NCBI GenBank assembly: GCA_937898635.1
Contig: CALEJW010000141.1
Coordinates: 1-5,110 of the forward strand
Direction of reading: 5' to 3'
DNA length: 5,110 bases
Source of the DNA: an uncultured Pseudomonadota bacterium
GTDB taxonomy: Bacteria; Pseudomonadota; Gammaproteobacteria; Burkholderiales; Usitatibacteraceae
The stretch's first letter is position 1; each line of letters begins with the position of its first letter. Shown piece after piece: positions 1-4,379 of the stretch. The notes beneath the pieces are model-generated. The model saw only the letters and a program-made list of their open reading frames with translations, was not told the origin of the DNA and did no database searches. The translations under genes were made by a program, and so were the position numbers.

Positions 1-17
1 CGCGTGGCGATCTTCAT
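1..17 (-). CDS. Start of a downstream gene, probably holA (DNA polymerase III delta subunit), partial
   Basis: An ATG at 17-15 on the minus strand overlaps the lptE stop codon in an ATGA junction, and reads Met-Lys-Ile-Ala-Thr before the window ends. No Shine-Dalgarno sequence is visible in the end of lptE, so the start would depend on translational coupling to lptE. Five residues cannot identify a protein. The holA call rests only on established synteny: in many beta- and gammaproteobacteria leuS, lptE and holA follow one another in this order. HolA is the delta subunit of the clamp loader, which opens the beta sliding clamp. What is seen is the overlap and start codon; the identity is inferred. 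Confidence 0.45.
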
Positions 18-502
18 TTCGGGGCGGCGCCGGCGAGGACGACGGAGATGCGGCGCAGGATCTGCGAGGCGGCTTCCGCGCGCATGTCCTCGAAGAGCTG
101 GCGCTCCTCGATCTCCTTGGCGAGCGGGGCCGTCTCGGAGTAGGAGACGATGCGCCGCACCTCGATCTGCGCGGGCTCGATGAGGGCGCGCTCGCCGGCG
201 CCGGTCACCTGGTAGCCCACGCGCAGGCGCAGCGCGTAGTCGAACACGCGCCCCGTGCCGGTGAGGGTCTGGATCGACTTCTCCGTGCCCTCCGAGAGGA
301 TGCGCAGGTGCGCCTGCGCCTCGCCGGGCGCGGGCGCGAGGCGCGCGGGCCCGCCGGAGAGCTGGCGGCGGATCTCCAGCGCCACGCCCGAGGGCGCGTC
401 CGTCGTGACGTGGAGCGACTTGAGTCCCGCGGGCGAGTCGCCGCGGAGCTGGAATCCGCAGGCCGATGCCGCGAGGCAGGCCGCGATGACGAATCCCCTC
501 AC
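14..502 (-). CDS. lptE: LPS-assembly lipoprotein LptE
   Basis: LptE is an outer-membrane lipoprotein that plugs the LptD barrel and helps deliver lipopolysaccharide to the cell surface. I start it at the GTG at 502-500, giving 162 residues, slightly short for the family. The N-terminus is Met-Arg-Gly, then the hydrophobic stretch FVIAACLAASA and the lipobox cysteine at residue 15. The mature end CGFQLRG is characteristic of LptE. The rest shows the expected pattern: conserved LTGTGRVFDYALRLRVGYQV (about 80-99), then a C-terminal helix with EERQLFEDMRAEAASQILRR (about 132-151). The signal peptide is short with only one Arg, and lipobox position -3 is Ala rather than Leu. The frame stays open upstream to a TTG at 682, but that would put about 60 repeat-derived residues ahead of the signal peptide, so I reject it. 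The gene lies 172 bases after the leuS stop, and its SD and start codon come from a repeat copy. Confidence 0.9.
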   Translation of the reverse strand: MRGFVIAACLAASACGFQLRGDSPAGLKSLHVTTDAPSGVALEIRRQLSGGPARLAPAPGEAQAHLRILSEGTEKSIQTLTGTGRVFDYALRLRVGYQVTGAGERALIEPAQIEVRRIVSYSETAPLAKEIEERQLFEDMRAEAASQILRRISVVLAGAAPK

Positions 503-533
503 CCCAGCCCTCTCCCGAAGGGAGAGGGAGCCC
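496..533 (+). repeat. Palindromic repeat copy, inverted relative to its three neighbours, overlapping the lptE start
   Basis: The core is a perfect inverted repeat: ccctctccc (508-516), gaa (517-519), gggagaggg (520-528), preceded by the tail cctcacccc (497-505). This arrangement (tail, then hairpin) is the reverse complement of the three copies at 536-674, so it belongs to the same family in opposite orientation. On the minus (transcribed) strand it forms a 9-bp stem with a UUC loop. The tail then reads GGGGTGAGG and contains the GTG start codon of lptE. From memory, this kind of repeat is common in intergenic regions of GC-rich proteobacteria and gives recurring spurious peptides such as LSLRERAGVRG. 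Confidence 0.9.
508..516 (-). promoter_or_regulatory. Ribosome binding site of lptE, inside a repeat hairpin
   Basis: On the minus strand GGGAGAGGG (516-508) ends five bases before the GTG start codon at 502-500. It is the only purine-rich SD-like sequence correctly placed for a start that leaves a plausible lipoprotein signal peptide. It also forms the whole 3' arm of the 9-bp hairpin 508-528, so the site would be masked when the hairpin is folded. Its use as an SD is inferred from position and complementarity. Confidence 0.6.
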
Positions 534-535
534 TT

Positions 536-580
536 TTTCCCCTCTCCTTCCGGAGCGGGGCCCGGGGAGCGGGAGCGATA
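536..580 (-). repeat. Diverged copy of the 45-bp palindromic repeat
   Basis: This copy lines up with the unit at 581-625 at an offset of exactly 45 bases. The stem arms are cccctctcc (539-547) and ggagcgggg (552-560), with one mismatch in the stem. The tail after the hairpin (cccggggagcggg) has lost the usual gggggtgagg end. It is the most decayed of the three direct copies, which suggests it is older or less constrained. Confidence 0.8.
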
Positions 581-625
581 TCTCCCCTCTCCTTCAGGAG
601 AGGGGCCGGGGGTGAGGCAACCGCT
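581..625 (-). repeat. 45-bp palindromic repeat, middle copy
   Basis: The first 38 bases (581-618) are identical to 626-663. The hairpin is cccctctcc (584-592), ttca (593-596), ggagagggg (597-605), a perfect 9-bp stem, followed by the tail ccgggggtgagg (606-617). Seven bases (619-625) separate it from the next copy. The 45-base period is a multiple of three, so the array keeps all reading frames open. That explains the repeated LTPGPSPEGEG peptide in the minus-strand translation. Confidence 0.92.
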
Positions 626-674
626 TCTCCCCTCTCCTTCAGGAGAGGGGCCGGGGGTGAGGCGGGGGGTGAGG
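626..674 (-). repeat. 45-bp palindromic repeat, copy next to the leuS stop
   Basis: Bases 626-663 duplicate 581-618 exactly, with stem arms cccctctcc (629-637) and ggagagggg (642-650) around ttca. After it, the terminal motif gggggtgagg occurs a second time (about 665-674) directly against the leuS stop codon (677-675). This looks like a remnant of a further truncated unit or of an earlier insertion at the same point. The leuS reading frame is not disturbed. Confidence 0.9.
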
Positions 675-3284
675 TCAGACAACGATGTTCACCAATCGCC
701 CGGGCACCACGACCACTTTCTTCGCGGGCCGTCCTTCCATGAACTTCGCCGCGGCCTCGGAAGCCAGCGCGAGCGCCTCGATGTCCTCCCGGGTCGCATC
801 CGCCGCGGCGCCGATGTGGCCGCGCAGCTTCCCGTTCACCTGCAGCACCAGCTCGATCGTGTCCTGCACCAGCGCCGCGCGGTCCGTCTCCGGCCAGCGC
901 TGGTCGATGAGGCGCGTGCCGGGACGAAGCCCGGCCCAGAGCGCGGTGGCGATGTGCGGGACGACGGGCGAGAGCAGCAGCACCGCCGCCTCGAGCACCT
1001 CCTGCGCCACGGCGCGGCCCTGGGGCGAGCCGTCCTTCGCGTCGGCGTGCGCGTTGAGGAGCTCCATCACCGCCGCGATCGCGGTGTTGAACTGCAGGCG
1101 CCGGCCGTAGTCGTCGGCGACCTTGTCGATCGTGCGGTGCAGCTTGTAGCGCAGGTCGCGAAGCGGCTTCGGCAGCTCCCCTTGCGCGCGCCCCGGCACG
1201 GGCCCGCCCGCCTCGAGGTGCTCGTGCACGAGCTTCCACAGGCGGCGCAGGAAGCGGAAGGAGCCCTCGACGGAGGTGTCGGACCACAGGATCGTGTCCG
1301 TGGGCGGGCTCGCGAACATCACGTACAGGCGCGCGGTGTCCGCGCCGTAGCGGTCGATCAAGTCCTGGGGATCGACGCCGTTCCGCTTGGACTTCGACAT
1401 CGTGCCGATGCCGCCGTAGTCCACCGGGCCGCCGTCGGCCTTGAGCGTGGCGCCCGTGATCCTGCCTTCCGCGTCGGTCTTCGCCTCGATCTCCTCGGGC
1501 GCGTAGTAGGTGATGCCGCCCTTGTCGGTGCGCCGCGAGTAGATGTGGTTCAGGACCATGCCCTGGGTGAGGAGGTTCGCGAAGGGCTCGTCGAACTTCA
1601 CCAGCCCCAGGTCGCGCATGGCCTTGGTCCAGAAGCGCGCGTAGAGCAGGTGCAGGATCGCGTGCTCGATGCCGCCGATGTACTGGTCCATCGGCATCCA
1701 GTAGCCGGCGCGCTCGTCCACCATGGTCTTCGCGCCGGGGCAGGCGTAGCGCATGAAGTACCACGAGGAGTCCACGAAGGTGTCCATCGTGTCCGTCTCG
1801 CGCCTGGCGTCCGCCCCGCAGGCCGGGCACTTGCACTCGTAGAAGGCGCGCGACTTCGCGAGCGGGCTTCCGGAACCGTCGGGCACGAGGTCCTCGGGCA
1901 GCACGACGGGAAGCTCCTCGTCGGGCACCGCCACGTCGCCGCACTTCGGGCAGTGCACGATCGGGATGGGCGTGCCCCAGTAGCGCTGGCGGGAGATCCC
2001 CCAGTCGCGAAGCCGGAACTGCACGCGCTTGGCGCCCAGGCCGAGCGCCGCGAGGTCCGCGGCCACCGCGTCGATGCACGCGGCCTGGCCGAGGCCGTCG
2101 TACTTGCCGGAGTTCACGTTCACGCCCGGCGCCTCGTACCACGGCTGCCACGCGTCGGTGGAATAGGCCTGGCCGTCCACGTCGATCACCTGCGCGATGG
2201 CGAGCCCGTAGCGCTTCGCGAAGGCGAAGTCGCGCTCGTCGTGGCCCGGCACGGCCATCACCGCGCCCTCGCCGTAGCCCATGAGCACGTAGTTGCCGAC
2301 CCAGACCTCGACCTTCTCCTTCGTGAAGGGGTGGAGCACGAAGAGGCCCGTGGGCATGCCCTTCTTCTCCATCGTCGCGAGCTCGGCCTCCATCACGCCG
2401 CCCTTCTTGCACTCCTCGATGAAGGCGGCGAGCGGCGCGTTGCCCTTCGCCGCCTCGGTCGCGAGCGCGTGCTCCGCGGCGACCGCGGCGAAGGTGATCC
2501 CCATGATCGTGTCGGCCCGCGTGGTGAAGACCTTGAGCCCGGCCTTGCCGTCGGCCATCCTGCGCGCCGTCTCGGCTTCATAGGGCAGCGTGAACTCGAC
2601 GCCGTAGGAGCGGCCGATCCAGTTCCTCTGCATCTGCTTCACCTGCTCGGGCCAGCCCAGCGCGTCGAGGGAATCCACCAGCTCGTCGGCGTACTGCGTG
2701 ATGCGCAGGTACCACATGGGGATCTCGCGCTTCTCGACCGGCGCGCCCGTGCGCCAGCCCTTGCCGTCGATCACCTGCTCGTTGGCGAGCACGGTCTGGT
2801 CCACCGGGTCCCAGTTCACCGTGCCCGTCTTCTTGTAGGCGATGCCCTTCTCGCGCAGGCGCAGGAAGAACCACTGGTTCCAGCGGTAGTAGTCGGGCGA
2901 GCAGGTGGCGAGCTCGCGCGTCCAGTCGATCGCGAAGCCGAGCGACTGGAGCTGCTTCTTCATGTAGGCGATGTTGTCCCAGGTCCACTTCGCCGGCGGC
3001 ACGCCGTTGGCCATCGCCGCGTTCTCCGCGGGCAGGCCGAAGGCGTCCCAGCCCATGGGCTGCAGGACGTTGTAGCCCTTCATGCGCAGGAAGTGGCAGA
3101 GCGCGTCGTTGATCGAGTAGTTGCGCACGTGCCCCATGTGGAGCTTGCCCGAGGGGTAGGGGAGCATGCCCACGTCGTAGTACTTGGGCCTGTCCGAGGC
3201 GTCCGGCGCGACGAAGGCCTTCGTCTCGGCCCACTCCTGCTGGACCGCGGGTTCGAGGCTCTTCGGGTGGTACTGGGGATCCAT
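675..3284 (-). CDS. leuS: Leucyl-tRNA synthetase (class I)
   Basis: This cytoplasmic enzyme activates leucine with ATP and charges tRNA-Leu. At 869 residues it has full bacterial LeuRS length (E. coli 860). Domains in order are: the HIGH region PYPSGKLHMGH (42-52); the CP1 editing domain with TTRADTIMG (254-262) and AVMAVPGHDERDF (341-353); a zinc-type insertion with CPKC (445-448) and CPAC (486-489); the second catalytic signature at 628-632; the tRNA-binding helical domain; and the C-terminal LQVNGKLRG (814-822). Two signature positions deviate: the KMSKS loop reads TMSKS, keeping the second Lys (631), and the usual Pro of TTRPDT is Ala257. The ATG at 3284 has a weak SD (AGAAGAG, five bases upstream) and begins at the same point as known LeuRS. 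It heads the leuS-lptE-holA operon and is the only gene here with an obvious promoter for that operon. Confidence 0.98.
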   Translation of the reverse strand: MDPQYHPKSLEPAVQQEWAETKAFVAPDASDRPKYYDVGMLPYPSGKLHMGHVRNYSINDALCHFLRMKGYNVLQPMGWDAFGLPAENAAMANGVPPAKWTWDNIAYMKKQLQSLGFAIDWTRELATCSPDYYRWNQWFFLRLREKGIAYKKTGTVNWDPVDQTVLANEQVIDGKGWRTGAPVEKREIPMWYLRITQYADELVDSLDALGWPEQVKQMQRNWIGRSYGVEFTLPYEAETARRMADGKAGLKVFTTRADTIMGITFAAVAAEHALATEAAKGNAPLAAFIEECKKGGVMEAELATMEKKGMPTGLFVLHPFTKEKVEVWVGNYVLMGYGEGAVMAVPGHDERDFAFAKRYGLAIAQVIDVDGQAYSTDAWQPWYEAPGVNVNSGKYDGLGQAACIDAVAADLAALGLGAKRVQFRLRDWGISRQRYWGTPIPIVHCPKCGDVAVPDEELPVVLPEDLVPDGSGSPLAKSRAFYECKCPACGADARRETDTMDTFVDSSWYFMRYACPGAKTMVDERAGYWMPMDQYIGGIEHAILHLLYARFWTKAMRDLGLVKFDEPFANLLTQGMVLNHIYSRRTDKGGITYYAPEEIEAKTDAEGRITGATLKADGGPVDYGGIGTMSKSKRNGVDPQDLIDRYGADTARLYVMFASPPTDTILWSDTSVEGSFRFLRRLWKLVHEHLEAGGPVPGRAQGELPKPLRDLRYKLHRTIDKVADDYGRRLQFNTAIAAVMELLNAHADAKDGSPQGRAVAQEVLEAAVLLLSPVVPHIATALWAGLRPGTRLIDQRWPETDRAALVQDTIELVLQVNGKLRGHIGAAADATREDIEALALASEAAAKFMEGRPAKKVVVVPGRLVNIVV

Positions 3285-3325
3285 GGCGGCTCTTCTGTCT
3301 CAAGTTCGCGTGCTGCGATGCGCAA

Positions 3326-3340
3326 ATTATAGCAGCGGGG
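3326..3340 (-). promoter_or_regulatory. Extended -10 promoter for leuS
   Basis: On the minus strand the sequence reads TGCTATAAT, with a perfect -10 hexamer at 3331-3326 preceded by the TGn extended -10 element (3334-3332). No good -35 hexamer lies 16-18 bases upstream, which fits an extended -10 promoter. Transcription would start near 3319, leaving a leader of roughly 35 bases. That leader is too short for a T-box or a leucine-codon attenuator. A small inverted repeat, GGGCT/AGCCC (3338-3342 and 3347-3351 on the plus strand), lies just upstream of the -10 region. The promoter is predicted from sequence only. Confidence 0.6.
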
Positions 3341-3422
3341 CTCCCAAGCCCTTGATTTGCCTTGCGCTATGCCCGGTCCCGCGGGCTGCGGCATCCGTTC
3401 TCGCGCGACGCGCGTAGTCTGG

Positions 3423-3438
3423 GCATCCCGAGGGATGC
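3423..3438 (+). other. Small hairpin in the leader of the FecR/SPOR gene
   Basis: GCATCC (3423-3428) and GGATGC (3433-3438) form a perfect 6-bp stem around the tetraloop CGAG. The stem ends one base before the AGGAG ribosome binding site at 3440-3444. It may influence mRNA stability or ribosome access. With a stem this short in GC-rich DNA, chance occurrence is quite possible. Confidence 0.35.
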
Positions 3439-3439
3439 G

Positions 3440-3444
3440 AGGAG
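3440..3444 (+). promoter_or_regulatory. Ribosome binding site fixing the start of the FecR/SPOR gene
   Basis: AGGAG lies seven bases before the ATG at 3452. This decides the start against the longer open frame from a TTG at 3362, which would place an Arg-rich stretch before the signal peptide and overlap the leuS promoter. Confidence 0.8.
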
Positions 3445-3451
3445 CACGAAA

Positions 3452-4306
3452 ATGAGAGTCCCCCTGGCGGCCCTCGCGGCCGCGTTCGCGCTCGCCGCCG
3501 CCGCTGCCGGCGCCGCCCCGCCCGTCGTCGCGGTGGAAGCGGTGCAGTACCCGGCCTGGCTCGAGCGCTCGGGCGCGAGCGTGCCCCTGGAGCCCGGCGC
3601 GGCGCTCGCGGCGGGAGACCGGCTTCGCACCGGCCCGGACGCCCGCGCGCGGCTGCGGCTCTCCGACGGCAGCAGCGTGAAGCTCGGCGAGGACGCGCGC
3701 TTCGAGATCGTTTACGCGGACGACGGGAGCGTCCTGCGCGCGGGGCTGCGCGTGCTCTCGGGCGCCTTCCGCTACGCGACCGAGGGGCCGGCGAAGCCCG
3801 GCCGGCGCGCGATCGACATCGCCGTGAAGAACGTGAGCGCCGGGATCCGCGGCACCGACCTCTGGGGCAAGTCCACGGACGAGCGCGACTGGGTCGTCCT
3901 GATCGAGGGCCGCATCACGGTGAGCTCCCCGGGCGAGCCGGGCGTGGTCCTCGAGCGCCCGCTCGACTACTACGAGCTGCCCCGCGGAGGAACCCCGCGC
4001 GTGCGGCAGGTGGACCCGAAAGAGCTCGGCCTCTGGGCGCTGGAGACGGAGATGCGCGAGGACGCGGCGGTGGGCCGGACGGACGGGCGCTGGAGAGTCG
4101 TCGCGGCGCGTCCCGGCGCGCGCGGCGAGGCCGAGGCGCTCGCGCGGCGGCTGCGCGAGGCGGGCTACCCCGCGCGCCTGGAAGGCGAGGGCGCGAGCCT
4201 CGCCGTGGTCGTGCCGGGCCTCGCGGGCGAGGCGCAGGCGCGCGCGCTCGCCGCGCGGCTGAAGCGGGAGCAGGGTCTCGACTCGCCGGAAGCGCGCGAG
4301 GGCTGA
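3452..4306 (+). CDS. Secreted FecR-domain protein with a C-terminal SPOR domain
   Basis: This 284-residue protein has a Sec signal peptide (1 to about 21; MRVPLAALAAAFALAAAAAG then an Ala-rich cleavage region) and no further membrane segment. It is therefore expected in the periplasm. Residues about 46-155 match the FecR domain: PLEPGAALAAGDRLRTG (45-61), LRLSDGSSVKLGEDARFEI (68-86), LRVLSGAFRY (99-108) and VSAGIRGTDLWGK (128-140). A charged linker leads to a SPOR-like domain at about 212-276, with WRVVAA, the helix GEAEALARRLREAGY, a central strand and the helix AQARALAARLKREQGL. SPOR domains bind peptidoglycan stripped of stem peptides, often at the septum. No sigma factor or TonB receptor gene is adjacent, so a FecI/FecR-type anti-sigma role is unlikely. 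The function is unknown; an envelope scaffold or sensor is a guess. It diverges from leuS and precedes uvrD on the same strand. I found no convincing promoter of its own. Confidence 0.85.
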   Translation: MRVPLAALAAAFALAAAAAGAAPPVVAVEAVQYPAWLERSGASVPLEPGAALAAGDRLRTGPDARARLRLSDGSSVKLGEDARFEIVYADDGSVLRAGLRVLSGAFRYATEGPAKPGRRAIDIAVKNVSAGIRGTDLWGKSTDERDWVVLIEGRITVSSPGEPGVVLERPLDYYELPRGGTPRVRQVDPKELGLWALETEMREDAAVGRTDGRWRVVAARPGARGEAEALARRLREAGYPARLEGEGASLAVVVPGLAGEAQARALAARLKREQGLDSPEAREG

Positions 4307-4310
4307 AAAG

Positions 4311-4328
4311 CCCGCGGCGGCGCGCGGG
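4311..4328 (+). other. GC-rich hairpin after the FecR/SPOR stop codon
   Basis: CCCGCG (4311-4316) and CGCGGG (4323-4328) can pair around a six-base loop, five bases after the stop codon. No T-tract follows, so it is not a standard intrinsic terminator. It could still protect the 3' end of the mRNA. It lies just upstream of the uvrD -10 box. Confidence 0.3.
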
Positions 4329-4347
4329 GAGGCGAGGCCGGCGACGG

Positions 4348-4353
4348 TATAAT
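4348..4353 (+). promoter_or_regulatory. Putative -10 box of the uvrD promoter
   Basis: A perfect TATAAT stands 26 bases before the uvrD ATG in otherwise very GC-rich DNA. The expected -35 position (around 4325-4330, cgggga) is a poor match, and there is no TGn extension. Transcription would begin near 4360, giving a leader of about 20 bases. No LexA-type CTGT-N8-ACAG site is present between 4307 and 4379, unlike the SOS-controlled uvrD of E. coli. Confidence 0.5.
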
Positions 4354-4379
4354 TCGCTTCCGCTTCCCGCTTTCGCCGC

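Noticed and set aside
539..650. Rho-independent terminators ending leuS transcription before lptE
   Set aside because: The repeat hairpins are strong, but on the minus strand none is followed by a T-tract. Termination here would cut off lptE, which has no promoter of its own that I can see. Partial attenuation cannot be excluded.
496..674. CRISPR array
   Set aside because: The repeats are strongly palindromic, the gaps are only 7 bases, one copy is inverted, and there are no cas genes. This is a REP-like repeat cluster.
503..682. N-terminally extended LptE from the TTG at 682, overlapping the leuS stop
   Set aside because: It would add 60 residues of repeat-derived peptide before the lipoprotein signal, blocking normal secretion and lipidation. 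The frame is open only because the repeat period is a multiple of three.
255..3332. A 1025-codon open frame on the plus strand, antisense to leuS and part of lptE
   Set aside because: It lies codon-on-codon opposite leuS, so it is open simply because leuS has no TTA, CTA or TCA codons, as expected at this GC content. The product is an Arg/His/Val-rich sequence with no recognisable domain, and leuS is unmistakable on the other strand.
3362..3451. Upstream TTG start for the FecR/SPOR gene
   Set aside because: It has no SD and would place about 30 Arg-rich residues ahead of a clear signal peptide. The ATG at 3452 has an ideal AGGAG.
4311..4328. Intrinsic terminator between the FecR/SPOR gene and uvrD
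   Set aside because: There is a hairpin but no run of T residues after it, and such GC stems arise easily by chance here. It is kept only as a low-confidence structure.
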